A DNA stretch of 46,080 bases from Solobacterium sp. (GCA_022486935.1 JAKVJO010000005.1:1-46080), one strand, 5' to 3'; numbered from the stretch's first letter, positions 1 to 8,904 are shown. Notes: generated from the sequence alone by a model not told the origin. Numbers and translations: made by a program.

Positions 1-125
1 CAGAGAATGTCATTGTTCAATGAAGTTGAGGCTGGATCTTTGAACCGCCGGACGCCGAACGGCTTCTCCGGTGGTGTGGGAGGAATAAATGGCTGAGGGC
101 TATCGCCCTCAGTCACCTACCCGAT
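1..125 (+). mobile_element. 3' end of a group II intron (domain V and VI), truncated by window edge
   Basis: TTGAACCGCCGGACGCCGAACGGCTTCTCCGGTGGTGTGGGAGG (about 41-83) has the domain V layout (GAACCGCCG...GCCGAACGGC...CCGGTGGTGTG). It is followed by a domain VI-like hairpin GGCTGAGGGCTATCGCCCTCAGTC and the tail CACCTACCCGAT. Confidence 0.72.
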
Positions 126-133
126 TTGGGCAA

Positions 134-166
134 ATAAAAAGCGGGCATTCAATCCCGCTGTTCAGC
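134..166 (-). terminator. Rho-independent terminator of the GNAT gene
   Basis: Minus strand AGCGGGATTGAATGCCCGCTTTTTATTT just after the stop codon at 149. Confidence 0.6.
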
Positions 167-718
167 TGATGACAGGAATCTTCCCATGGTGATCTCGCTG
201 CGGTAGCTGCCATCCTTCAGTTTGAAGGCATGCGGGGTAACACCCCAGGTTTCAAAGCCGCAGGATTCATAGAGGTGCTGGGCCCGCTTGTTATCTGCGA
301 AGACACCGAGTTCGATCTGCTCATAGCCCATTTCTGCCGCAAGCCTGAGATCTTCTTCAATCAGCAGACGGCCGATGCCAAGATGCCAGTAGTCCTGCCG
401 TACCGCAATTGCAAGACTGCAGCGGTGATTGGTCTTGAGATGCTTTCCGACACCGGTCACCTGGGTATGGCCGACCAGCGCACCGTTGATGAATGCACCG
501 ACACACATGCCTGTTTCATCTTCAAGATTTTTCTTCAGGAATCTGTGCATGTTGCGCGAGTCTTCCGTCACTTCTTCCGGATAGCGCATCAAAAAGTCGG
601 ATTCGCCGTAGACCTGTTTCATGAAGCGGTTCACGGTTTCAGCTTCTCCCGGTAAAAGACTCCTCAGGATACAGACTGAAGAGTCTTTGAGATGAAATGT
701 CTTTGGTTCATAGTTCAT
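149..718 (-). CDS. GNAT family N-acetyltransferase
   Basis: 189-aa ORF with GNAT acetyl-CoA motif region (CSLAIAVRQDYWHLGIGRLLIEEDLRLAAEMGYEQIELGVFADNKRAQHLYESCGFE). Confidence 0.88.
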   Translation of the reverse strand: MNYEPKTFHLKDSSVCILRSLLPGEAETVNRFMKQVYGESDFLMRYPEEVTEDSRNMHRFLKKNLEDETGMCVGAFINGALVGHTQVTGVGKHLKTNHRCSLAIAVRQDYWHLGIGRLLIEEDLRLAAEMGYEQIELGVFADNKRAQHLYESCGFETWGVTPHAFKLKDGSYRSEITMGRFLSSAEQRD

Positions 719-730
719 TGGAGTATAACC

Positions 731-1513
731 TCACTGGTGAAAGCTGACCATGACCGGGAAGTGATCAGTCGGATACACTCCCATGTACATGGAACGCAGT
801 ACTGTCACCCGGTCCACATGGAGATCCTTTGAGATCAAGATGTGGTCAATCGGCTTTTGATCATGTGCCATGGATCCGATCGGATCCCGCAGCGTGCTGC
901 CGTCTTTTTCTGTGACGGTCTCCATCAGGTTCAGGGCATTGCCTTCCCCGGTGAGCACTCTTGCGGCATCACTCATGGAAGTGGTATTGAAGTCGCCGGT
1001 CAAAAGCAGGTAATCTCCCTGGAAGCGGCCGATCAGTTCAGATTTGAGAATCGCGGTCAAGGCTGTACGCACTGCCGGGAACATGAAGTCAAGATGGGTA
1101 TTGCAGAAGGTGAATACCGCACCGGTCTCACGGTCTTTCAGGATTGCCAGGGTGGCAATGCGGGGGAAGATGCTTCCGGTCAGTCTGGAGCCTTCTTTTT
1201 CCGGACGGCTGCTGAGCCAGAATGTTTCACTCTTCAGCAAGGTGTAGCGGTCTTTCTTGAACAGCACACAGTTGCGTTCATCGGCAATCGGCAGCGAACG
1301 GTTGCGGGATTTGCCGACAAAGGTATAGTGCTTCTCCAGCCAGGTTAAAGAGGGGATCATCGACGAGGTCAATTCCTGTACGCCGACAAGATCCGGATCA
1401 TTCCAGCGGATCAGTTCTTCAATGGAAGCGGCCCGGCAGGCAAAGGAAGTTTTGCCGTAGGGGAACATCGTATCTGTCATCAGATTCAGAGTCATGAGTT
1501 TCGTTTCAGTCAT
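731..1513 (-). CDS. endonuclease/exonuclease/phosphatase family protein
   Basis: EEP motifs: MTLNLMTDT, LVGVQEL, FCNTHLDF, LLTGDFNT, DHILISKD, YPTDHFPVMV. Start moved to the internal Met at 1513. Confidence 0.85.
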   Translation of the reverse strand: MTETKLMTLNLMTDTMFPYGKTSFACRAASIEELIRWNDPDLVGVQELTSSMIPSLTWLEKHYTFVGKSRNRSLPIADERNCVLFKKDRYTLLKSETFWLSSRPEKEGSRLTGSIFPRIATLAILKDRETGAVFTFCNTHLDFMFPAVRTALTAILKSELIGRFQGDYLLLTGDFNTTSMSDAARVLTGEGNALNLMETVTEKDGSTLRDPIGSMAHDQKPIDHILISKDLHVDRVTVLRSMYMGVYPTDHFPVMVSFHQ

Positions 1514-1535
1514 GCGTCCATTATAAGCCCGGAAA

Positions 1536-1567
1536 ATAAAAAGCGTTCCTCCAATCGGAGAAACGCT
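1536..1567 (-). terminator. Rho-independent terminator of metK
   Basis: Minus strand AGCGTTTCTCC-GATT-GGAGGAACGCT followed by TTTTTATTTT. Confidence 0.75.
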
Positions 1568-1581
1568 GACTTTGAATCTGC

Positions 1582-2676
1582 TCAGTTGAGTTCGAGTTTC
1601 TTGAACTGTTCCCACGGCAGGTTTTCCTTGCCGAAGTGACCGTAGTTGGTCGTCTGGGTGTAGATCGGACGGCGCAGGTCGAGTTCCTTGATGATGTTGG
1701 CAACACTGAAGTCGAAGTTCTTTTCAATGATGTCAAGCAGCTGTTCGTTGGTGTACTTGCTGGTTCCGAAGGTGTCGATGTTGACAGACAGCGGTTTCGG
1801 CTCGCCGATTGCATAGGAGAGCTGCAGCTGGCACTTGTGGCACAGTCCGTTGGCAACCAGGTTGCGGCAGACATAGCGTGCATAGTAAGCAGCGGAACGG
1901 TCAACCTTGGTCGGATCCTTGGAAGAGAAGCAGCCGCCGCCGATCGGTGCATATCCGCCGTAGGAATCGACAACGATCTTACGGCCGGTGGTTCCGGAAT
2001 CGCCCCAGCTGCCACCGAGGATGAAGCTGCCGGACGGATTGATCAGATACTTGGTGTTTTCATCAATGAGCTTCGGATCTACAGTCGGCTTGATGACCTT
2101 TTCAATGATCAGATCATGAAGTTCAGGCTGGGTGATGTTCTTGGTGTGCTGGGTGGAAACGACGATGGTGTCGATCCGCTGCAGTTTGCCGTCGATATAT
2201 TCAGCAGTGACCTGTGTCTTGCCATCCGGGCAGAGACGGTCATCCGTGCGGCGTACTTCTTCGAGCTTCTTTGCAAGCTTGTGTGCACAGTCAATGGCAA
2301 ACGGCATATAGTCGTCAGTCTCATCAGATGCATAGCCGAACATGATGCCCTGGTCGCCGGCTGAGATCTGGTCATGGGCAACTGCGCTGTTGATTTCAGC
2401 AGACTGGGTGTTGACCTTGACAGTGACGTGATACTCCTCGTTGTAGCCGATTTCCTTCATGACGTTCTTGGCAATGGCTTCATAGTCAATCTTTGCCTTG
2501 GTTCCGGCTTCGCCGTAAACAAGAATCAGATCGTCTTTGATAGTTGCCTCAACTGCCATGTGGGAATACGGATCCTGACGCATTGCCTCGTCAAGGATGG
2601 AGTCAGCGATCAGATCGCAGACTTTGTCCGGGTGTCCGCTGGTAACGGACTCAGAAGTGAAATACATTTTTTCCAT
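1582..2676 (-). CDS. metK: S-adenosylmethionine synthetase
   Basis: MEKMYFTSESVTSGHPDKVCD, GEAGTKA, GDQGIMFGYA, DSYGGYAPIGGGCFSSKDPTKVDRSAAYYARY. Confidence 0.98.
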   Translation of the reverse strand: MEKMYFTSESVTSGHPDKVCDLIADSILDEAMRQDPYSHMAVEATIKDDLILVYGEAGTKAKIDYEAIAKNVMKEIGYNEEYHVTVKVNTQSAEINSAVAHDQISAGDQGIMFGYASDETDDYMPFAIDCAHKLAKKLEEVRRTDDRLCPDGKTQVTAEYIDGKLQRIDTIVVSTQHTKNITQPELHDLIIEKVIKPTVDPKLIDENTKYLINPSGSFILGGSWGDSGTTGRKIVVDSYGGYAPIGGGCFSSKDPTKVDRSAAYYARYVCRNLVANGLCHKCQLQLSYAIGEPKPLSVNIDTFGTSKYTNEQLLDIIEKNFDFSVANIIKELDLRRPIYTQTTNYGHFGKENLPWEQFKKLELN

Positions 2677-2740
2677 AAAAAAACTCCTCCTTTTGTTTGT
2701 CTTTTCAACGAACTTGAGAAAGAGATCATGTATTCTCTTT

Positions 2741-2833
2741 CTTTATCGTTGTCAGCATTACCACCTTACGGTTGATTCCGCAGGTTGGTATGAGGCCGAC
2801 GAGCTGACCCTCTTGCCTCATTCTTGATAAAAG
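2741..2833 (-). promoter_or_regulatory. SAM-I (S-box)-like riboswitch variant upstream of metK, apparently without P4
   Basis: Minus strand CTTTTATCAAGAATGAGGCAAGAGGGTCAGCTCGTCGGCCTCATACCAACCTGCGGAATCAACCGTAAGGTGGTAATGCTGACAACGATAAAG. P1 is UUUAUC/GAUAAA, P2 is AUGAGGC/GCCUCAU, P3 is ACCAACCU-CGG/CCG-AGGUGGU, and a 6-bp pseudoknot GUCAGC/GCUGAC is possible. Confidence 0.65.
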
Positions 2834-2915
2834 ACATTGTTATAATGCCACCGCCCAGCCAGTTCGTCACTATACAGATTTTAGGTTCTGTAAACATGGT
2901 ATAATGGCTTCACTT

Positions 2916-4052
2916 ATGAAATGGAACTGGAGCGAGAGAACCAAGGAAAACATTATCTCCCTGACCGTGTCAGGGCTGATTATTACCGTGCTCTGGAGCT
3001 TACTGCATAATCTGTCCGGAGTCGGCAGGGTATTCAGTATCTTCTGGAATGCACTGTCGCCGTTTCTGATTGGATTCTGCCTGGCGTTCATCATGCTGCC
3101 GGCAAGAAGGGCAGCAGAGGTCAGATGGCTTCGGAAAACAAACTGGAAGCCCAAGACAAAGCGCAAGGTTGCCGTACTGATTGCCATGGTGATCTTCATC
3201 CTGGTTGTTGCAAGTTTCTTCATGGTACTGATCCCGCAGCTGGTCAGCAGCGGACGCACCCTGATCAGTTCCATGGATTCCTATATGGATTCCTTCGGCA
3301 GTTTCCTGGACGGCATTACCCAGGATCCTGCCGTTGCTTCAGTGGTCACCAATATCTATGACTGGATCCGCAATACCCTGACCTCATGGCTCAGCGGGGC
3401 AGACGGCATCCTGGCCAAAGTGCTCAGCTATTCCGTATCTTTCTTCAAGGGCATCTTCAACTTCTTTATCGGTCTGATCGTTGCCTGCTACCTGTTATTG
3501 GATCAGGAAGGCTTCCAGCGTCAGGTCCGCAAGGTCAATTATGCAATCTTCAAGAAAGAACACGCAGATCATATCTACTATGTGCTGCACCTGGCTTCCC
3601 AGATGTTCTCCGGCTTTATCTTCGGCAAGGCACTGGATTCCCTGATTGTCGGCATTCTCTGCTATATCTGCTGCATGATCATGAAGATGCCGTATTCACC
3701 GCTGATTGCCTTCGTTGTCGGATTGACCAACATGATTCCGTTCTTCGGCCCATTTATCGGTGCCATTCCCTGCGCGTTTATCCTCCTGATTATCCAACCG
3801 GTCAAGGCTGTGGAGTTCGGTGTATTCATCCTGATCCTGCAGCAGATTGACGGCAATATCATCGGTCCGAAGATCCTCGGCGGTTCCCTTGGACTGCCGG
3901 CACTCTGGGTCATGTTTGCAATCATTGTCGGCGGTGCACTGTTCGGAATTCTCGGCATGTTCTTCGCAGTACCGGTCTTCTCCGTGATCTATGTACTGAT
4001 CCGTGACAAGACCAACCAGACACTGGATCGAAAAAACATATCAGTGCAGTAG
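2916..4052 (+). CDS. AI-2E family transporter (UPF0118)
   Basis: Multi-TM protein with FIFGKALDSLIVGILCYI, PYSPLIAFVVGLTNMIPFFGPFIGAIPCAFILL, QQIDGNIIGPKILGGSLGLPALWVMFAIIVGGALFGILGMFFAVPVF. Confidence 0.92.
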   Translation: MKWNWSERTKENIISLTVSGLIITVLWSLLHNLSGVGRVFSIFWNALSPFLIGFCLAFIMLPARRAAEVRWLRKTNWKPKTKRKVAVLIAMVIFILVVASFFMVLIPQLVSSGRTLISSMDSYMDSFGSFLDGITQDPAVASVVTNIYDWIRNTLTSWLSGADGILAKVLSYSVSFFKGIFNFFIGLIVACYLLLDQEGFQRQVRKVNYAIFKKEHADHIYYVLHLASQMFSGFIFGKALDSLIVGILCYICCMIMKMPYSPLIAFVVGLTNMIPFFGPFIGAIPCAFILLIIQPVKAVEFGVFILILQQIDGNIIGPKILGGSLGLPALWVMFAIIVGGALFGILGMFFAVPVFSVIYVLIRDKTNQTLDRKNISVQ

Positions 4053-4225
4053 AAAGTTACAATTACATCGCAAAGGAAAGTGGGTCAGAACTTCATTGGG
4101 TTCCGGCCGGTTTTTGACTGTGCCGTATTCAGGATACAGATGAGTGTCATGGTCATCCTGGCAAATCATCCATGCATGGAGATGAAGCATCATCTCGGCA
4201 AGGTCCAGGCAAATGAAACAGCAGT

Positions 4226-4261
4226 CAAAATGAAACAAGGCGAAATTCCTGTTTCATTTTG
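4226..4261. terminator. Strong symmetric hairpin, possibly a bidirectional terminator
   Basis: CAAAATGAAACAAGG-CGAAATT-CC-TGTTTCATTTTG: 12-bp perfect arms plus GG/CC. Confidence 0.5.
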
Positions 4262-4555
4262 ATGCGGATTGTCTGGATTCTGCTCATTGGGCTGAGATAT
4301 CCGCATGTGTTTTACGGCTCCGGTATTCTTTTTCACCGATGTACTTTTCTATGGCAAATAAAATCAGATATCGATCTGAAAACTTCTTTCATTACAGTAA
4401 GCGATTTCAATTCATGACTTTCAAAAAAGCCGGATAAAATCGGCGTTTTCTGCCACTTATTCATTGCTTCACAAGATCATTCATGATAGATTGAATCAGC
4501 GATAACACCTGGTATGTATTGAAGCCATGTGAAGATCGAAAGATGGAGGGAAAGA

Positions 4556-6457
4556 ATGAAAAAAGTTTTCGCTTTTACTGCGGCCGCAGCAATGGCACTG
4601 TCATTGGTTGGCTGCAGCAGTTCCAGCAGCACATCCAGCACAGGTGTCTCCGGTACCTTTACCGGAACAGCCCAGGGCAATGGCGGTGACGTCACTGTTA
4701 CCATTACCCTGAAAGACAGCAAGATTACCGATGTCAAGGCAGAGGGAAAAGATGAGACTGCCGGTATCGGAACCAAACCGCTCGAGCAGATGCCTGCAGA
4801 AATGGTTGACGGCAACACGATCAATGTTGATACAGTCGCTTCTGCAACCATCACTTCCAAGGCAATCCTCGAAGCAGCCAAGGCAGCAATTGAAGCAGCA
4901 GGTCTGAATCCGGATGACTATGCAGGAACCAGCACTTCTGCATCAGCAGCCGAAGATCTGACTGAAGACTGCGACGTTGTCGTTGTCGGTGCCGGCGGAG
5001 CCGGTATGACAGCAGCAATCACAGCAGCAGACGCAGGCAGAAAAGTCATCATCGTTGAGAGCCAGTCCGTATCCGGAGGCAACTCCGTACGCGCTACCGG
5101 CGGTATGAATGCAGCAAAGACTTCCTATCAGGATGAGAACACCTTTGATGAATCAGCCGGTGTTGAAAAGACCCTGGCATCTGCTGCAGATAAGTATGCA
5201 GACAATGAAACCATCACCGCACTCGCTGCAACGGTTCAGAAGCAGTGGGATGAGTATCAGGCAGCCCCGACCGGCTACTTTGATTCCGTAGAACTGTTTG
5301 AACTTGACACCATGATCGGCGGCAAGGGCATCAACAATCCGGAACTGGTCAAGACACTCTGCGAGAATTCTTCCGCAGGCATTGACTGGCTGGCTTCCAT
5401 CGGCGCAGATCTGACCAGCGTCGGTGCATTCGGCGGCGCATCCGTCAAGCGTATTCACCGTCCGGTAGACGCAGACGGCAAGACCATCGCAGTCGGCTCC
5501 TACATTGTTCCGATTCTTGAATCAACCTGCGAAGACCGCGGGATCGAAATCATCTACAGCACCACTGCTGACAAGATCCTGACTGATTCCGAGGGCAACG
5601 CTGTTGGAATCGAAGGCAAGGGCGATGCCGGCAATACGGTTACCATCAATGCCAAGTCAGTCGTTCTTGCGACAGGCGGCTTCGGTGCCAACCTCGACAT
5701 GGTTGTTGAATACAAGCCGGAACTTGAAGGATTTGTAACAACCAACGCAGCAGGCGCTCAGGGCCAGGGTATCACTATGGCAACTGAAGTCGGTGCCGGC
5801 ACAGTTGATATGGACCAGATCCAGATTCACCCGACCGTTCACGTTGATGATAACGGTGCAGCGAACCTGATCACTGAAGGACTCCGCGGCGACGGTGCAA
5901 TCCTTGTCAACAAGGAAGGCAAACGCTTCATTGATGAAGTTGGAACCAGAGATGTTGTCTCCGCAGCTGAAAACAGCCAGACAGACGGCATGGCATGGCT
6001 GATCGTTGACCAGAAGATGGTTGACGCATCTGCAGTCATCCAGGGCTACATCAAGAAGGGCTTCACTGTTACAGGCAACACGGTTGAAGAACTCGCAGCC
6101 GCAATGGATGTTGATTCTGCAGCGCTTGTTGAAACAATGTCTACCTGGAACGCAGATGTCGCAGCTGAATCTGATCCTGAATTCAACCGCACATCATTCG
6201 CAGATCCGCTGGATACTGCTCCGTACTATGCAATTACCGTTCAGCCGGGCATCCACCACACCATGGGCGGTGTCACGATTGATACTTCTGCAGAAGTACT
6301 CAAGGAAGACAGCAGCGTCATCAACGGTCTCTTCGCGGCAGGCGAAGTTACCGGCGGCGTACACGGTGCCAACCGTCTCGGCGGCAATGCAGTCGCAGAC
6401 TTCATTGTCTACGGACGGATTGCCGGCCAGAGCGCAGCTGATTACGCAGCAAAATAA
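4556..6457 (+). CDS. flavocytochrome c/fumarate reductase-like lipoprotein (N-terminal FMN_bind domain plus FAD-binding reductase domain)
   Basis: Lipoprotein signal MKKVFAFTAAAAMALSLVGCSSSSS; FMN-bind motif VDTVASATITS; FAD motif DVVVVGAGGAGMTAAITAADAGRKVIIVE; active-site regions GLRGDGAILVNKEGKRFIDE, HHTMGGVTID, GEVTGGVHGANRLGGNA. Confidence 0.93.
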   Translation: MKKVFAFTAAAAMALSLVGCSSSSSTSSTGVSGTFTGTAQGNGGDVTVTITLKDSKITDVKAEGKDETAGIGTKPLEQMPAEMVDGNTINVDTVASATITSKAILEAAKAAIEAAGLNPDDYAGTSTSASAAEDLTEDCDVVVVGAGGAGMTAAITAADAGRKVIIVESQSVSGGNSVRATGGMNAAKTSYQDENTFDESAGVEKTLASAADKYADNETITALAATVQKQWDEYQAAPTGYFDSVELFELDTMIGGKGINNPELVKTLCENSSAGIDWLASIGADLTSVGAFGGASVKRIHRPVDADGKTIAVGSYIVPILESTCEDRGIEIIYSTTADKILTDSEGNAVGIEGKGDAGNTVTINAKSVVLATGGFGANLDMVVEYKPELEGFVTTNAAGAQGQGITMATEVGAGTVDMDQIQIHPTVHVDDNGAANLITEGLRGDGAILVNKEGKRFIDEVGTRDVVSAAENSQTDGMAWLIVDQKMVDASAVIQGYIKKGFTVTGNTVEELAAAMDVDSAALVETMSTWNADVAAESDPEFNRTSFADPLDTAPYYAITVQPGIHHTMGGVTIDTSAEVLKEDSSVINGLFAAGEVTGGVHGANRLGGNAVADFIVYGRIAGQSAADYAAK

Positions 6458-6486
6458 ACGGATTTAGGAATTAATCCAATGTGTAC

Positions 6487-6517
6487 GAAGAGAGAGACCA
6501 ATGCGGCCTCTCTTTTT
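6487..6517 (+). terminator. Rho-independent terminator
   Basis: AAGAGAGAGACCAATGCGGCCTCTCTTTTT. Confidence 0.6.
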
Positions 6518-6521
6518 GAAA

Positions 6522-7346
6522 TCAGTTCAGGCGGCTTTCTTCACGGTATTCTGTTGGAGAAATGCCATACTCACTGCGGAAGATCTGTGAAAAATAAGAC
6601 TGTGAGGAGACACCGATAATGCGTGCGATCTGCCCAAGAGAATGATCTGTGGTGCGCAGCAGAATGCACGCCTCTTTCAGTCTTCTCTTTTTGACGTAGT
6701 CGATCGGTGTATCGCCGGAGTATTTCTTGAACGCGTGGATCAGATAATATTTGCTCATATGGGATTCTTCTGCCAGGCTGTCCAGAGTCAGATTCTCCGA
6801 GAAGTGCTCATCAATATACTGCTTTACATAGGCACATTCATGATTCGGCTTCTGCATCGCAGAGACCGTCAGCACGGCATTGGTGCGCCGGATGATATTC
6901 ACGATCAGCACTTCCAGAAGATCCTGGGAGATGATGCCATAGTAATCGGATTTGGTGCGGGCTTCCAGAAGCAGTGTCTTGATATAGAATAAAATCTCAT
7001 GCTTGTATTCTTCATAGTTTGAAATACTGAAATTCCGGCCGTTATCCAGCAGGGCGATACCATCAATACCAAGTACGATATATTCCAGCGGACGGCGATC
7101 ATGGCTGGATTCGGTATGGCTGGTATTGGCATTGACAATCACAAGATCATCTTCATGAACAGGATAGCATTCATTCTCTATCCGGAATTCTCCTTCGCCG
7201 CGGATCACATAAAACAGTTCGCAGAACGGGTGAACATGCATGAGACTGTGCCAGTCATCTTCATACTTCGCCTGAGTTACATAAAGCAGTTTGCAGTTCA
7301 ATTTGGAAAGATTGCTGCAGTTGACTTCATATAGATTGTTTGCCAT
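6522..7346 (-). CDS. AraC family transcriptional regulator with cupin sensor domain
   Basis: N-terminal cupin (HPFCELFYVIRGEGEF) and C-terminal AraC HTH (LTLDSLAEESHMSKYYLIHAFKKYSGDTPIDYVKKRRLKEACILL ... YFSQIFRSEYGISPTEYR). Confidence 0.93.
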   Translation of the reverse strand: MANNLYEVNCSNLSKLNCKLLYVTQAKYEDDWHSLMHVHPFCELFYVIRGEGEFRIENECYPVHEDDLVIVNANTSHTESSHDRRPLEYIVLGIDGIALLDNGRNFSISNYEEYKHEILFYIKTLLLEARTKSDYYGIISQDLLEVLIVNIIRRTNAVLTVSAMQKPNHECAYVKQYIDEHFSENLTLDSLAEESHMSKYYLIHAFKKYSGDTPIDYVKKRRLKEACILLRTTDHSLGQIARIIGVSSQSYFSQIFRSEYGISPTEYREESRLN

Positions 7347-7424
7347 GGACAGCCTCCAATTATCATAATATTAACATTTTTATAAATAGCAATATATCTA
7401 AAATCAATGACAATTTCAAACTAG

Positions 7425-7438
7425 GATAAGCGCTTTCA
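7425..7438 (+). promoter_or_regulatory. cre-like site (CcpA/LacI-type operator)
   Basis: GATAAGCGCTTTCA, 12/14 to TGWAANCGNTNWCA, upstream of the solute-binding protein gene. Confidence 0.5.
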
Positions 7439-7487
7439 TTCAAGCATACTGATGGTGCAGGGCGAAAGCCCGGGAGGGAAAGAAATA

Positions 7488-8837
7488 ATGAAACGGATTT
7501 CAACTATACTACTGTGCGGCCTGTTGGGATTATCACTGACAGGATGCGCATCCGGCGGAACATCATCCGCCACTGCAACAGCTGGCACTGCAGCAGGCAC
7601 CAATGATCAGACTGTACTGAAAGTCTCCGGACTGGACGGCGGCTATGGAACAGACGGCTGGAATGCAGTCGCAGAAGCGTTCACTGAAGAAACCGGCATC
7701 AAAGTCGAACTCGATCTGGAAAAGAATATTGCAGAGACACTTCGTCCGGTTCTGACTTCCGGAAAGAATGTACCGGATGTGATTTATCTCGCTGTTGGTG
7801 CAGAAGGCAAACTGACCGATACAATGATCTCAGAGAAACAGATCCAGGATATCAGCGATGTACTGACCATGACGATTCCGGGAGAGACCTCAACCGTCAA
7901 GGATAAGATTATCCCCGGATTCACAGATGCACTGACATCCAGCCCATATGGCGATGGAAAAATGTATCTGGCTCCGATTAACTACTCTCCGTGCGGACTC
8001 TTCTATAACGCAGGACTGTTTGAAGAAAAGGGATGGACAGTTCCAACTACATGGGATGAAATGTGGGAACTCGGCGACACCGCAAAGGCAGAAGGAATCG
8101 CACTCTTCACTTATCCGACAACTGGCTATTTCGATGCATTCTTCTCTGCTCTGCTGAATGAGACTGCCGGACCGGACACCTATACAAAACTGATGAATTA
8201 CGATCTTGAGTCATGGAAACTTCCGGAAGTTAAAGAAGCGTTTGATATCGTCGGCAAGCTGGCCGGCTACACCGAGTCCAATACCGTTGCAAACGCAAAC
8301 AGCGATGGATTTACAAAAAACCAGCAGCTGATTCTTGATAATCAGGCTCTGTTCTGCCCGAACGGTACCTGGCTGCCGGGTGAGATGAAAGATGCACCCC
8401 GTGCAGATGGCTTCAAATGGGGATTCATGGCGCTTCCTTCTTACAATTCAAGTGACCGCTATTCTTCAACGTTCTGCGAGCAGGTATATATTCCAAATGG
8501 TGCAGAAAACACAGATGCAGCAAAGCAGTTTATCTCATATCTGTATTCAGACAAGGCAGTAAAGCTGTTCTATGAAAATGGCGGAAATGTCATGCCGACA
8601 AATGATGCTTCTGACATGATCAGCGATGATGATGAAAACAAACTGTATTATTCCATCTATGACAATGGTGCCAAGGCAGACGCATCTGGATTTGCAGCAC
8701 ATGATGCAGTTGAGGGTGTTGATCTGACGTCCGCTGAAGGGATCCTTTATGGAACTGTCAACTCAGTTGTCAACGGCACAAAGACTGCAGACGAATGGTA
8801 CAACGCGGTCATCGAAGCAGTGCAGAAATACAACTGA
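7488..8837 (+). CDS. carbohydrate ABC transporter substrate-binding protein (NgcE-like)
   Basis: Lipoprotein signal MKRISTILLCGLLGLSLTGCASGG; SBP family 1 fold (FTEETGIKVELDLEKN, YLAPINYSPCGLFYNAGLFEEKGWTVPTTWDEM). RBS gggaggg. Confidence 0.9.
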   Translation: MKRISTILLCGLLGLSLTGCASGGTSSATATAGTAAGTNDQTVLKVSGLDGGYGTDGWNAVAEAFTEETGIKVELDLEKNIAETLRPVLTSGKNVPDVIYLAVGAEGKLTDTMISEKQIQDISDVLTMTIPGETSTVKDKIIPGFTDALTSSPYGDGKMYLAPINYSPCGLFYNAGLFEEKGWTVPTTWDEMWELGDTAKAEGIALFTYPTTGYFDAFFSALLNETAGPDTYTKLMNYDLESWKLPEVKEAFDIVGKLAGYTESNTVANANSDGFTKNQQLILDNQALFCPNGTWLPGEMKDAPRADGFKWGFMALPSYNSSDRYSSTFCEQVYIPNGAENTDAAKQFISYLYSDKAVKLFYENGGNVMPTNDASDMISDDDENKLYYSIYDNGAKADASGFAAHDAVEGVDLTSAEGILYGTVNSVVNGTKTADEWYNAVIEAVQKYN

Positions 8838-8859
8838 AGCGTAATTCATTAGAAGGACG

Positions 8860-8884
8860 GCAGCGATGGAAACTTCATCGCTGC
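8860..8884 (+). terminator. Intra-operon hairpin/attenuator between SBP and permease genes
   Basis: GCAGCGATG-GAAACTT-CATCGCTGC followed by TTCTGTTT. Confidence 0.6.
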
Positions 8885-8904
8885 TTCTGTTTGGAGGGCA
8901 ATAT

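Noticed and set aside
1-130. 6S RNA or tmRNA at the left edge
   Set aside because: The hairpins match group II intron domains V/VI better; no 6S or tmRNA landmarks.
1636-2364. 242-aa plus-strand ORF opposite metK
   Set aside because: Antisense to metK, no RBS or domain, explained by codon bias of the real gene.
2374-2775. Plus-strand ORF spanning the metK start and riboswitch
   Set aside because: Antisense to metK and its leader; SLSLSLSAL tail is riboswitch DNA, not protein.
4080-4262. 60-aa ORF (and opposite 4041-4238 ORF) after the AI-2E transporter
   Set aside because: No RBS and no recognisable motif, and one end lies in a hairpin; a decayed gene cannot be excluded.
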